Positions 43,584 to 52,668 are shown, counted from the first letter of the stretch. The stretch: DNA of 64,000 nt from CAWABB01 sp963780165 (GCA_963780165.1 CAWABB010000001.1:1-64000); one strand, 5' to 3'. Numbers and translations are program-made. The notes: generated from the sequence alone by a model not told the origin.

Positions 43584-44593
43584 ACAGGGAGATTGACAGG
43601 GTCGACCATGCCGAGGAGCTTCCGGAGCAGTGGGACGCTCTGACCGCCGATTACTATCAGACGCGCGAGTTCCTCAGCCACTGCCAGGCGTACAATCCTT
43701 GCCGGCAGCGGTATTATCTCTGTTCGGAAGGCGGTTCCCTCAAGGCTGGCGCGGTCGTCTATACGATCCGCCTCGACCTGTTCACGTACCGCGGTATCGG
43801 CAGCCCCGTGACGACGCAGATGATTGGTATCCCCGCGTCCGTCTCTTCGGCCGGGATCACGGGAGACCCGGCGCTCCACGGGGAATTCCTCACCCGGATC
43901 CTCGCGTGTGAGCCGGGACTTGTCGCATGCCTCAATCTCGACAGCATCCCCCCCGGCTCCCCGATGTTCCCCGGTCGAACGTGGCCGGACATCGTTTTTG
44001 CAAACCGGTTCTCGTCCTGGGAGGAGTACATTTCCGCGCTGCGGTCGGACTACCGGAGGAGACTGATGCGGGTGCTGGCCGAAAGCTCCGGCTTTGAGAT
44101 CCAACGCTCGTCCTGCCGGGCGTTCACGAACGAAATGCACTTGCTGTACCTCAACGTGTTCAGCAGGAGCGAGGGAAAGCTGGAGCGCCTTGACCCCTCG
44201 TTCTTCCAGAACCTCCCCGCCTCGTTCTGTTTGACGACGTATGCGGTGAGAGGCATTGTTCGGGGTTGGACAATCACTGCCAGGGACAAGAACGGGAACC
44301 GGTTCTATTTCTTTCTTGGCGGTCAGGAATACGCGTCTGACCCGAAGACTCTGTATCTGGTGAAGCTGCTCGACATCATCAGGACGGGGATCGGATTCGG
44401 GTCCTCCACGATCGATCTCGGGCAGAGCGCGGAAATTCCGAAGCTGCGGCTGGGGGGCCGGCCCCGCGAGAAGTACATGCTGGCCTACCACCACCGCCCT
44501 CTCCAGAAGTCCCTGTTGCGCGCGGGCATGGGCGCCCTGTCCTATCGCAAGCACGTTCCCGAAACGCACGTGTTCAGGGGGAATGGATCATGA
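43580..44593 (+). CDS. FemAB/BioF2-like GNAT acyltransferase
   Basis: A 337-aa protein unlike its neighbour. It has SWEEYISALRSDYRRRLMRV, LLYLNVFSRSEGKLERLDPS, AVRGIVRGWTITARDKNGNR and FGSSTIDLGQSAEIPKLRLG, the pattern of the double-GNAT (FemAB-like, PF13480-type) family that transfers acyl or aminoacyl groups. The GTG start overlaps the previous stop (GTGA), and its own stop overlaps the next ATG (ATGA). The operon therefore has two acyltransferases of different families, which suggests two acylation steps. Confidence 0.8.
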   Translation: MNREIDRVDHAEELPEQWDALTADYYQTREFLSHCQAYNPCRQRYYLCSEGGSLKAGAVVYTIRLDLFTYRGIGSPVTTQMIGIPASVSSAGITGDPALHGEFLTRILACEPGLVACLNLDSIPPGSPMFPGRTWPDIVFANRFSSWEEYISALRSDYRRRLMRVLAESSGFEIQRSSCRAFTNEMHLLYLNVFSRSEGKLERLDPSFFQNLPASFCLTTYAVRGIVRGWTITARDKNGNRFYFFLGGQEYASDPKTLYLVKLLDIIRTGIGFGSSTIDLGQSAEIPKLRLGGRPREKYMLAYHHRPLQKSLLRAGMGALSYRKHVPETHVFRGNGS

Positions 44594-45981
44594 AGATCCT
44601 CTTCGTCCGCCCGCGTCCGTCGCCCGAGACCATCGGGCTTCGGCATGTCATGATCGTCGAACCGCTGGAGCTTGAGGTCCTGGCTGCGCTCGTCGGCCCA
44701 GGGGACACCCCGGTGATCCTGGACATGATCCTGGAGAAGCAATCATTCTCGTCTCTCCTCCGCCGCGAGAATCCCGATGTCCTCTGCGTCACCGGATACA
44801 TTACGCACGTCGGCATCATGCTGGAGTACTGCGCGAGCGCAAGGAAGTGGGATCCGCGGATCCGGACCGTCGTGGGAGGCGTGCATTGCGAGGTCTGTCC
44901 CGCCGACCTCGACCATCCCTCCGTGGATTTCCGCGTCGTCCGCAATGCCGCGATCGTCTTCCCGCTCCTCCTGAATCATATCCGCGGCGAAGGCGGGATC
45001 CCGAAAGGCGTGCTCGTGCCGGGAGAGCGGGCCGACGCATCCAGCCTCCCTCCGTTCGACTTTGCCGCTCCCCTCCCTCTCCGTTCGTTGACGGAGCGGT
45101 ACCGCAACCGCTACTTCTACATCTTCCACGATCGCGTCGCGCTGTTGAAGACCGCTTTCGGCTGCCCGTACAAGTGCACGTTCTGTTTCTGCCGCGCGAT
45201 CACACAGGGCCGGTACGCCGAGCGGCCGCTCGAGGAGGTCATGACCGAGCTCGAAGCGATCCGGGAACGGGAAATCTACATCGTGGACGACGACTTCCTC
45301 GTCGACCGGACACGCGTCCTCGCATTCATCGGCGAGAACCGGCGCAGGGGCCTGGACAAGCAGTACCTGCTGTACGGCAGGGCCGACTTCATCGCAAGGA
45401 ATCCCGATGTGATACGCGAATTCAAGTCCGTCGGGCTCGCAACCGTGATCGTCGGGTTCGAATCGTTCTTTGAAGAAGAACTGGAGCTGTACAACAAGGG
45501 TACAGACGTCACGGTCAATCGCGACGCCATGCAGGTCTTGCGGAACAACGGCGTCGACTGTTACGCGACCGTGATCATCCCTCCGGATTGGGACAGCCGG
45601 CGGTTCGCCGAATGCGGGGCCATCATGAAGTCCCTCGGCATTCACTACGTGAATCTGCAGCCGCTCACCCCGCTGCCAGGGACGGGGTTCGCGGTCAACG
45701 GGAACCGGCTCGTGATCGGGCGCGAGGATTACCCCCGGTGGGACCTTGCTCACGTGTCGCTCCGGCCAGAGCATATGACACTCCCGCAGTTCTACAAGGC
45801 CATCGTCGATCTCTACAATCAGGTCCTGTTCCAACCGGAGGTGCTCCGGGAATACGTTCGGCGGTACCGGCTGAGCCAAATCTGGAAGCTGACCGCCGGG
45901 ACCTACCGCGTCCGGCGGCAGTACATCCGGAAGATGAAAGAGGCGAAGAGCGGAGCCTCCCAGGAGGCCATCCATGCCTAA
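44590..45981 (+). CDS. B12-binding-type radical SAM protein 1
   Basis: A 463-aa protein. The N-terminal ~150 residues have the cobalamin-binding-type Rossmann fold (PRIRTVVGGVHCEVCPADLD in shortened form VVGGVHCEV). The radical SAM barrel has the cluster motif GCPYKCTFC with Cys192, Cys196 and Cys199, followed by IYIVDDDFLVDR and IVGFESFFEEELELYNKGTD. The C-terminus is helical and basic. Such enzymes methylate or rearrange unactivated carbons using a 4Fe-4S cluster, S-adenosylmethionine and often cobalamin. It is first of four in tandem. Confidence 0.93.
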   Translation: MKILFVRPRPSPETIGLRHVMIVEPLELEVLAALVGPGDTPVILDMILEKQSFSSLLRRENPDVLCVTGYITHVGIMLEYCASARKWDPRIRTVVGGVHCEVCPADLDHPSVDFRVVRNAAIVFPLLLNHIRGEGGIPKGVLVPGERADASSLPPFDFAAPLPLRSLTERYRNRYFYIFHDRVALLKTAFGCPYKCTFCFCRAITQGRYAERPLEEVMTELEAIREREIYIVDDDFLVDRTRVLAFIGENRRRGLDKQYLLYGRADFIARNPDVIREFKSVGLATVIVGFESFFEEELELYNKGTDVTVNRDAMQVLRNNGVDCYATVIIPPDWDSRRFAECGAIMKSLGIHYVNLQPLTPLPGTGFAVNGNRLVIGREDYPRWDLAHVSLRPEHMTLPQFYKAIVDLYNQVLFQPEVLREYVRRYRLSQIWKLTAGTYRVRRQYIRKMKEAKSGASQEAIHA

Positions 45982-47296
45982 GATTCTGTTCATACAGCCG
46001 ACGCAGTACGGCACGGACGGAAAGCTGTGCAAGCAGAAGAGGATCTATCTTCCGGGACTGGTATTTCCGCTCCTGGCGGCTTTGACACCGCCCCACTGGA
46101 CAGTCGAGGTCAGGATCGAAGTTGTCGACGACATCGAGTACGAGACGGACGCGGACATCGTGGGAATCGGGTCGATGGGCTACGCGACGCTGCGGGGCCT
46201 GGCCATGGCACGACAGTTTCGCGCGCGCGGAAAGACGGTGGTCATGGGAGGCTATATGGCGTCCATGATGCCATCGTACGTGAGAGAGAGCGTCGACTCG
46301 ATCGTCATCGGCGATGCCGAGATTTCGTACCCCCGGCTCATCGACGATTTCGATCGCACCGGCGCCGTCAGGCCTATCTACGACAATCCCGTCACCTCTC
46401 TTGCCGGCCTCCCCATCCCACGCTACGAACTTCTCCTCGAGAAGAAGATTGGCGGGATGCTTCCCGTGCAGGCGGGTCGCGGGTGCGTCCACAGCTGCAG
46501 CTTCTGCTCGATCGCGTGCATCTACAAGGGGAGATACCTGACCCGGCCGGTGGAGGAGGTCGTCCGGGACATACGCGCGGTCCGAGATCATGGATTGAAG
46601 CGGTTCTATCTGATCGACGACAACATCGTCTCGAACCCGCGCTATCTGGAGGAGTTGTGCGAAGCGATCGAACCGCTGCACATGACATGGGCGACGCAGT
46701 GTTCGCTCGAGCTTGCGCGACACCCCGGACTGCTGGACCGTGTCCGACGGTCGGGCGCGACGATGATGAGCTTCGGCGTCGAGAGCCTGTCGCAGGAAGG
46801 GCTCGACAGACTGGGCAAGAAATGGCTCCGCGTTGAGCGGCACGGGCACGCCATCAGCACGATCGCGAACGCCGGCATCATGGTGTCATCCGAGATGATG
46901 GTCGGTCTCGACGGCGACACCGAGGAGAGCATCCGCGCGACCGCCGCATTCGTGAACGCGCTACGGATCCCTATTCCGCGGTTCTATATCCTGACGCCGA
47001 TGCCGGGGAGCACGCTGTTCGACGAATACAAGGCCGCGGGGAGGCTTGCGACGGAGGACTTCAGCAAATACAGCGGTGCGCAGGCCGTGCATCGCCCCGA
47101 CCACCTTTCCCCGGAGCGATTGACGGAATTGTACTGGTGGCTCTACCGAACGGTCTTTACGAGGTGGGCGGTCTTGCGGAGGACACTGCTCCACCCGATG
47201 GCGCTCCGGCAGCCGAGGGCTTTTCTTTTCGCTTTCTTCGTCAACCTCCACTACCGGCGCTACATCAGGAGGCGCGTACCTCCGAACATTCTCTGA
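45974..47296 (+). CDS. B12-binding-type radical SAM protein 2
   Basis: A 440-aa protein. The N-terminal domain has DADIVGIGSMGYATLRGLAM and TVVMGGYMASMMPSYV, a B12-binding-type fold. Cluster cysteines are Cys171, Cys175 and Cys178 in RGCVHSCSFCSIA. The barrel continues FYLIDDNIVSNPRYLEELCE, MMSFGVESLSQEGLDRLGKK and FYILTPMPGSTLFDEYKAAG. The C-terminal ~60 residues are basic and hydrophobic (FLFAFFVNLHYRRYIRRR), possibly membrane-associated. It overlaps the previous gene by 8 nt with AGGAGG ahead of the ATG. Confidence 0.93.
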   Translation: MPKILFIQPTQYGTDGKLCKQKRIYLPGLVFPLLAALTPPHWTVEVRIEVVDDIEYETDADIVGIGSMGYATLRGLAMARQFRARGKTVVMGGYMASMMPSYVRESVDSIVIGDAEISYPRLIDDFDRTGAVRPIYDNPVTSLAGLPIPRYELLLEKKIGGMLPVQAGRGCVHSCSFCSIACIYKGRYLTRPVEEVVRDIRAVRDHGLKRFYLIDDNIVSNPRYLEELCEAIEPLHMTWATQCSLELARHPGLLDRVRRSGATMMSFGVESLSQEGLDRLGKKWLRVERHGHAISTIANAGIMVSSEMMVGLDGDTEESIRATAAFVNALRIPIPRFYILTPMPGSTLFDEYKAAGRLATEDFSKYSGAQAVHRPDHLSPERLTELYWWLYRTVFTRWAVLRRTLLHPMALRQPRAFLFAFFVNLHYRRYIRRRVPPNIL

Positions 47297-47314
47297 CACT
47301 GACCGAAGAAACGC

Positions 47315-48613
47315 ATGCGACTCATGCTCATACGGCCCGGCTTCGGCGACATCATCGAGGGGTACCGTCTCAATGACGGGAAGATGGAGCCGCTCCAGCT
47401 CGGCATTCTCGCCGCGCTGACGCCACCGGATGTGGACGTCGAGATGTTCGACGAGCGCGTCGAGCCGATCCCGGTCGATCGTCCGGCGGACCTCGTCGCG
47501 ATCACGGTGGATTCAATCACGGCACGGCGGGCGTACGCAATCAGCAAGGAATTCCGCGCCCGCGGAGTCCCGGTCGTCCTGGGCGGCATGCACGTGACGC
47601 TGCTCCCCGACGAGGCCTCCGCCCATGCCGACGCGATAGTGATCGGCGACGCCGAGCCGGTCTGGGAGCAGGTCGTGGCTGACGCCAGGATGGGAACCAT
47701 GCGCCCGGTCTATTCGGGGCCCTTCGGAGAACCGCAGCGAGGGATCATCCCTCGCCGGGACCTGTTCCGCGGAAGAGGATATCTCCCGGTGTCCATCGTC
47801 CAGTTCAGCCGCGGGTGTCCTTTCAACTGCTCCTTCTGCACGGTCGCCAGGTTCTTCGGAAGCTCCCACCTGTGCAGGCGGGTCGATGACGTGGTCAGAG
47901 AGATCGAACGCGACAACCTCCAATTCGTCCTCTTTGCCGACGACAATCTGACCGCGAACAGGGAGGCTGCGAAGGAGCTCTGCAGGGCGCTTCGGCCTCT
48001 CAGGATTCGCTGGGCGAGCCAGGTCAGCGTCGACCTCGTTCAGGATACGGAGTTGCTGGAACTCATGGCGGAGAGCGGCTGCATGGGTCAGCTCATCGGA
48101 TTCGATTCCATCAACCCGACGTCGCTGCGCTGGATGAACAAGGCGCCGAACCTCCGGCATCTGGACCACTACCACACAGCCGTCGAGCGGCTTCGCCAGT
48201 TCGGCTTCCAGGTCTGGGCGTCGTTCATGCTCGGGAACGACTACGACTCGCGGCAGTGCATCGAAGACACCGTGAGGTTCGCCATTGCAAGCAAATTCAC
48301 GCTCGCGTTCTTTCATCTCCTTGTTCCGTATCCCGGAACTCGCCTCTACGAGGAGCTCCGCCGCGCGGGCCGGCTGCTGTACGGTGGAGCGTGGTGGACC
48401 CACCCAGACTTCCGCTACAACACCGCAACGTTTGTCCCGAAGCAGATGTCTGCGGCCGAATTGGCCGAGATCACCGTCTGGGCAAACCGGGAATTCTACA
48501 GCGCGCGGTCCATCCTCAGCCGGACGTTCGACACCAAGACGAATCTCAACTCCGTCGTGAAATTCCTGCTCTATCTCCGGTTCAATATCCTGGTCAGGGA
48601 CACAAGCACCTGA
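47315..48613 (+). CDS. B12-binding-type radical SAM protein 3
   Basis: A 432-aa protein. The N-terminal B12-type domain has PADLVAITVDSITARRAYAI and VPVVLGGMHVTLLPDEA. Cluster cysteines are Cys168, Cys172 and Cys175 in RGCPFNCSFCTVARFFG. The barrel follows: FVLFADDNLTANREAAKELC, MGQLIGFDSINPTSLRWMNK and LLVPYPGTRLYEELRRAGRL. The C-terminus resembles that of protein 2 (SVVKFLLYLRFNILVRD), suggesting the two are paralogues acting on related or membrane-bound substrates. It starts 18 nt after protein 2. Confidence 0.93.
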   Translation: MRLMLIRPGFGDIIEGYRLNDGKMEPLQLGILAALTPPDVDVEMFDERVEPIPVDRPADLVAITVDSITARRAYAISKEFRARGVPVVLGGMHVTLLPDEASAHADAIVIGDAEPVWEQVVADARMGTMRPVYSGPFGEPQRGIIPRRDLFRGRGYLPVSIVQFSRGCPFNCSFCTVARFFGSSHLCRRVDDVVREIERDNLQFVLFADDNLTANREAAKELCRALRPLRIRWASQVSVDLVQDTELLELMAESGCMGQLIGFDSINPTSLRWMNKAPNLRHLDHYHTAVERLRQFGFQVWASFMLGNDYDSRQCIEDTVRFAIASKFTLAFFHLLVPYPGTRLYEELRRAGRLLYGGAWWTHPDFRYNTATFVPKQMSAAELAEITVWANREFYSARSILSRTFDTKTNLNSVVKFLLYLRFNILVRDTST

Positions 48614-48623
48614 TGACAACGCC

Positions 48624-50354
48624 ATGAGACCGCCAACGCCTGCACTCACGCTCCCGCGCATCCTCTTTTGTTCGCCATGCGGACCGTATCCCAAGGCTCC
48701 CGTTGACAGGGACCCCATAGACTTCTTCTACTACAGGAATACCCTCGGTCAGGGACTGTTTCAGTTGCGGTCATTTCAGAGCTGGTATTCACTCCATTTC
48801 CTCGCGCAGAATCTCCCGGTGCCCTCGGTGGTGCTGGAGAATCCAACCATGCGCCGGTTTCAGGAGGAGGTCGAAGGCGGCGGGTACCAGGTCGTCGCGA
48901 TCGGCTTCACCGTCATCACCGCAGCGCGCGTGCTGGAGATGGTGACCTGGCTGAAGCGGGCCCGGCCCGAGATCGAGGTCATCCTGGGAGGCTACGGGAC
49001 GGCCGTCTTCAAAGATCCGGACCCGGCCGCCACGGTTCTTCAATCGAAGGCAGACGCCATTTGCTCCGGAGAGGGCATCGCGTTCATGCGCACGTATCTC
49101 CACAACCGATGGGGCCTCCACATCGAGCCGATGAGTCCGGACGGCAGGTCGCTGCAGCAGGATTTTCCGCCGATGGAGCACTGTTTCGTTCACACGCCCA
49201 TCCCCTACTTCAGGCAGCTCGTGCTCCTGGGATCGCTCGGGTGCACGTTCGGGTGCCCCTTCTGCGCGACATCAAGCCAGTTCCAGCGTCGCCGGCTCCT
49301 GGTCACCTCGGGGCGGGAGCTGTTCAACGTCCTCCTGGCTCAGGCACGCAAGCACCCGGACATCCAGTCGGCGATCGTCTACGATGAGGATTTCCTGATT
49401 GACCGGCACCGCGTGCTCGAATTCATGCACCTGATGGAGCAGTGTCCGGAGCTGCAGGAACGCCCGATGCTCCTGACGGTCTTCGCGTCGCTGCGAACCG
49501 TCGGGATGTATTCGACGCCAGAGCTGATACGGTGTGGCATCGGGACGATCTACATCGGCGTCGAATCATTCCAGCCGGAGGTTCTGCGGCGAGAGGCGAT
49601 CGTGAAGCGGGATGGCGATATCGAAGAGGTCTTTCGCACGCTTCATCGCCACGGCATCAATACGCTCGGCTCGCTGATTCTCGGGTGGGACGGTCAGACC
49701 GCCGGCCAGATGCGGGAGGAAAGCGAGCGATTTGCAGCGCTCAATCCCACGTTCTATCAGGTCGTCCCGTTGCATCCGGTCCCCGGGACGCCGCTCTGGA
49801 AACGGCTGAAGGAGGAGCACCGGATGCCGGAGGGGCACGCGTTCGAGCACGACAGCATTGAGCGGTTCACTTTTGAGTTGCGGGGCGCCGGGCGCGAGGA
49901 AGCGCTGCAGGTGGTCTCGGACACGTACCGCAGGCTGGTGGCGGAGGGAGGCCCCTGGCCGTTCAGGTTCGCAGAGAGCCTTCTGAGCGGCTACGGTGAG
50001 CTCTCCCGGATGGACGGCCAGGAATTCCGGACCCGGGCTGCGGCGTACAGGATGCTGTTTCGCAAGATCCTTCCACTGGCTATGGTCGGAAGGCTGTTCT
50101 TCCACGGAGAGGGGTTCGCACGCCGCTGGCGAAGCGCCATGCGGATCACCATGCGGACCTTCCCGCTAATCACGCTGTCGTCGGCCGTCGGCGCCGTGCT
50201 GGCCGTGCCGATGCTCGTAGCGCTGTACGCCGGGGCTCGTGCATCGGTCTGGCTCCGGCCGTCGGGCGATCAGCCGAAATGCTTGCGACGGGAGTATGCG
50301 GGAGACCGATCGGTCTCCTGCACCCTCGCCCTGCCCCGGAGGTCCGTCGCCTAG
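48624..50354 (+). CDS. B12-binding-type radical SAM protein 4 with C-terminal membrane segment
   Basis: A 576-aa protein, the longest of the four. The N-terminal domain has VVAIGFTVITAARVLEMVTW and IEVILGGYGTAVFKDPDP. Cluster cysteines are Cys207, Cys211 and Cys214 in GCTFGCPFCATSSQF. VYDEDFLIDRHRVLEFMHLM, IYIGVESFQPEVLRREAIVK and LGSLILGWDGQTAG continue the barrel. After residue ~470 comes an extension ending in a hydrophobic helix (TLSSAVGAVLAVPMLVALYA) and a 40-residue basic tail, so it may be membrane-anchored. Its 3' end contains an 18-bp palindrome. It is the last gene of the operon. Confidence 0.9.
   Translation: MRPPTPALTLPRILFCSPCGPYPKAPVDRDPIDFFYYRNTLGQGLFQLRSFQSWYSLHFLAQNLPVPSVVLENPTMRRFQEEVEGGGYQVVAIGFTVITAARVLEMVTWLKRARPEIEVILGGYGTAVFKDPDPAATVLQSKADAICSGEGIAFMRTYLHNRWGLHIEPMSPDGRSLQQDFPPMEHCFVHTPIPYFRQLVLLGSLGCTFGCPFCATSSQFQRRRLLVTSGRELFNVLLAQARKHPDIQSAIVYDEDFLIDRHRVLEFMHLMEQCPELQERPMLLTVFASLRTVGMYSTPELIRCGIGTIYIGVESFQPEVLRREAIVKRDGDIEEVFRTLHRHGINTLGSLILGWDGQTAGQMREESERFAALNPTFYQVVPLHPVPGTPLWKRLKEEHRMPEGHAFEHDSIERFTFELRGAGREEALQVVSDTYRRLVAEGGPWPFRFAESLLSGYGELSRMDGQEFRTRAAAYRMLFRKILPLAMVGRLFFHGEGFARRWRSAMRITMRTFPLITLSSAVGAVLAVPMLVALYAGARASVWLRPSGDQPKCLRREYAGDRSVSCTLALPRRSVA
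50301..50318 (+). repeat. Perfect 18-bp palindrome
   Basis: GGAGACCGATCGGTCTCC is fully self-complementary, and extends to 24 bp with one G-T pair. It lies in the 3' end of the fourth radical SAM gene, about 50 bp upstream of the next promoter. It is a likely operator for the cyclase/esterase pair, or a chance element. Confidence 0.6.
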
Positions 50355-50364
50355 TGTCGTGCTC

Positions 50365-50393
50365 TTTGTTTCTAAGACCAGCGTTGTTACCTT
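50365..50393 (+). promoter_or_regulatory. Promoter of the cyclase/esterase operon
   Basis: TTTGTT (50365-50370), 17 nt, TACCTT (50388-50393) followed by CA, about 30 nt before the ATG at 50428. Confidence 0.5.
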
Positions 50394-50427
50394 CACCGTA
50401 AGAGTCCCCGGCCATTCGGAGCCACCA

Positions 50428-51099
50428 ATGAGCGACAAGCCGACGACAAGAGGCAAGCACGCATCGTCATGGATCGACGTCTCCGTCCCGTTGAGGCCCG
50501 GTATGGCTCACTGGCCCGGCGATCCTGCCCCACGCATCACCAGGGCGCAGGATATGGAGCGCGGTGATGCGTATACGACATCGTTTCTTGAGATGGGAGC
50601 GCATACCGGAACGCACATGGATGCGCCGGCACACGTTCTTCACCGTGGTGCAACCATCGATGCGATGCCGCTTGACGCCGGGGTGGGGACGGCACGCGTC
50701 ATTGGCATTCGGGACGCCGTGTCTGTCACGGTCCGCGAGCTGCGACCGCATCGCATCCGCCGCGGAGAGCGCATACTCTTCAAGACACGCAACTCCCTCT
50801 GCCGCTGGAATACAGGCCGATTCCACAGTAATTTCGTCTACATCTCCGCCGGGGCAGCCAGGTATCTGGCCGAACGGAAAGTCCGACTGGTGGGAGTAGA
50901 CTATCTCTCCGTCGGGGGATTCAAGAAGGATGGACTCGAGACGCACGAAGCCCTTCTCGGAGCAGGCATATGGATTATCGAGGGCCTGAACCTGTCTAAG
51001 CTGACACCGGGACCCATAGACATGATTTGTCTTCCGCTCAAGCTCCTGAACGCCGATGGGGCTCCCGCGCGGGCGATCGCGAGGATGAAGCGCACATGA
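50428..51099 (+). CDS. Cyclase family protein (kynurenine formamidase-like)
   Basis: A 223-aa protein with the metal-binding motif HTGTHMDAPAH of the cyclase family, WIDVSVPLRPGMAHWPGDPA at the N-terminus and VGVDYLSVGGFKKDGLETHE near the C-terminus. Family members are metal-dependent amide hydrolases such as kynurenine formamidase, or polyketide and isatin hydrolases. The exact substrate is not clear. There is no signal peptide. The long upstream in-frame extension is inside the preceding gene and is not used. The stop overlaps the esterase start (ATGA), so the two are translated together. Confidence 0.88.
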   Translation: MSDKPTTRGKHASSWIDVSVPLRPGMAHWPGDPAPRITRAQDMERGDAYTTSFLEMGAHTGTHMDAPAHVLHRGATIDAMPLDAGVGTARVIGIRDAVSVTVRELRPHRIRRGERILFKTRNSLCRWNTGRFHSNFVYISAGAARYLAERKVRLVGVDYLSVGGFKKDGLETHEALLGAGIWIIEGLNLSKLTPGPIDMICLPLKLLNADGAPARAIARMKRT

Positions 51100-52571
51100 C
51101 AAAGAGTCTCCATTGCCTGGCACTTCTGGGCATGATTGCGTCATCCGATGTCAATGCGCAGGGATTTCAGCAATTTATCGCCCACTTGAATTCAGTGCCG
51201 TCCGATCAGCGGCAGTCGGTCGCGGACAGCTTTCTTGCCGCCACGACGAAGTATCCGGTCATCGAGCAGGATACAATCGCCAACTTTGTCTATGTTGGCA
51301 GCGCCACGTCCATCACCGTTCCGGGGGACGCGAACGTTTGGAATCCCGGCGCCTTCTCCATGAACCGCGTCGAGGGGACGACACTGTGGTACTACACACG
51401 TACGTTCGAAGCCGACGCGCGTCTCGACTACAAGTTCGTGGTGGACGGAAGCACCTGGATCCTTGACCCCCGCAATCCGCTCACCCAGTCGGGCGGATTC
51501 GGTCCGAACTCCGAGCTGCGAATGCCGGGCTACCAGCCCGCCCCGGAGGTCCAGTACTATCCTGCGATACCGCACGGTGTGCTCAGGGACACCACATGGT
51601 CCAGCGTGAACCTCGGCAACGCCCGCACCATCCGGATCTATACGCCTCCGGAGTATTCTGTATCGGCCGACAGTTACTCCGTCATCTATGTTCACGACGG
51701 CCTTGAATATACCACCCTGGCCTCGGCACCGAACGTCCTTGATTACCTCACCTCTGAGCGGAAGATCGAACCGCTCATCGGGGTGTTCATTCCCCCCGTC
51801 AATCGCACGGCGGAGTATGCGGGCAGCTCGATGCCGCAATTCACCCGGTTCATGGTACAGGAGCTCGTGACGTACGTTGACAGCCGCTATCGGACAAAGA
51901 AGGATCCCGCTCACCGTGCGGTCATCGGGGCATCCAACGGCGGCAACATCTCGCTCTGGCTGGGGTACCAGCACCCTGAAGTGTTCGGCAATATTGGCGC
52001 ATACTCGAGCAACATCGTGGACTCCCTGAGCAGAGGATTCAGCTCAAGCCCCGGAAGGGATCTGACCCTCTATCTCGACATCGGCACGTACGACATCCCC
52101 GTTCTCATTCCGATGGTGCGCGGATTTGTCCCTGTGCTGGAATCCAGGGGGTACCGCTTCGACTATCGCGAATACCACGAGGGGCACAGCTGGGGGAACT
52201 GGCGAGCGCATCTGGACAACTGCCTCGAGCTGTTTTTCGGGACTCCTACGTCGACGGGCGGGTTGCCGCCGGAGCGGCTGTTTCCGTACGATCTCGAGCT
52301 TCACCAGAACTACCCCAACCCGTTCAATCCTACAACCGTCGTGAGATACAGCCTGCCTGCAGTCAGCGATGTGAAACTCGCCGTGTACGACCTGCTCGGT
52401 CGGGAAGTAGCGTTGCTGGTCGATGAACGGAAGGCTCCCGGAAGTTACGAAGTGACGTTCGACGCCCGGCGGCCCGGGGGGCGGGCAGCCGGTCTGGCAA
52501 GCGGCGTCTACCTGTACAGGCTGACCACCGGCGGCTCAGCCACAACGCGAATGATGCTACTTGTCATGTAG
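51096..52571 (+). CDS. T9SS-secreted esterase with N-terminal E-set/CBM48-like domain
   Basis: A 491-aa protein with a short signal peptide (LALLGMIASSDVNAQ). An E-set or CBM48-like domain covers ~60-150 (NFVYVGSATSITVPGDANVW, DYKFVVDGSTWILDPRNPL). An esterase-D type alpha/beta hydrolase follows (IRIYTPPEYSV, YVHDGLEYT) with nucleophile Ser in GASNGG and His in EYHEGHSWGNWR. The C-terminal T9SS domain has LHQNYPNPFNPTTVVRYSLP and SGVYLYRLTTGG. It is likely a surface or secreted carbohydrate esterase. It is coupled to the cytoplasmic cyclase gene. Confidence 0.92.
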   Translation: MTKSLHCLALLGMIASSDVNAQGFQQFIAHLNSVPSDQRQSVADSFLAATTKYPVIEQDTIANFVYVGSATSITVPGDANVWNPGAFSMNRVEGTTLWYYTRTFEADARLDYKFVVDGSTWILDPRNPLTQSGGFGPNSELRMPGYQPAPEVQYYPAIPHGVLRDTTWSSVNLGNARTIRIYTPPEYSVSADSYSVIYVHDGLEYTTLASAPNVLDYLTSERKIEPLIGVFIPPVNRTAEYAGSSMPQFTRFMVQELVTYVDSRYRTKKDPAHRAVIGASNGGNISLWLGYQHPEVFGNIGAYSSNIVDSLSRGFSSSPGRDLTLYLDIGTYDIPVLIPMVRGFVPVLESRGYRFDYREYHEGHSWGNWRAHLDNCLELFFGTPTSTGGLPPERLFPYDLELHQNYPNPFNPTTVVRYSLPAVSDVKLAVYDLLGREVALLVDERKAPGSYEVTFDARRPGGRAAGLASGVYLYRLTTGGSATTRMMLLVM

Positions 52572-52668
52572 CGCGCGGGCTCTCGCGAAAGGATCATTAT
52601 CCCGCGCAGGGCGCCGGCTCCGCCGTCAGCTAGTTGCCTCACGTAAGGTTCTGCTCCACATGGGCGGG

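Noticed and set aside
44743..46032. 429-codon open frame on the minus strand inside the radical SAM cluster, with similar ones at 45695-46849 and 47513-48718
   Set aside because: They lie opposite clear radical SAM genes, have no family motifs or ribosome binding sites, and follow the codon bias of the opposite strand.
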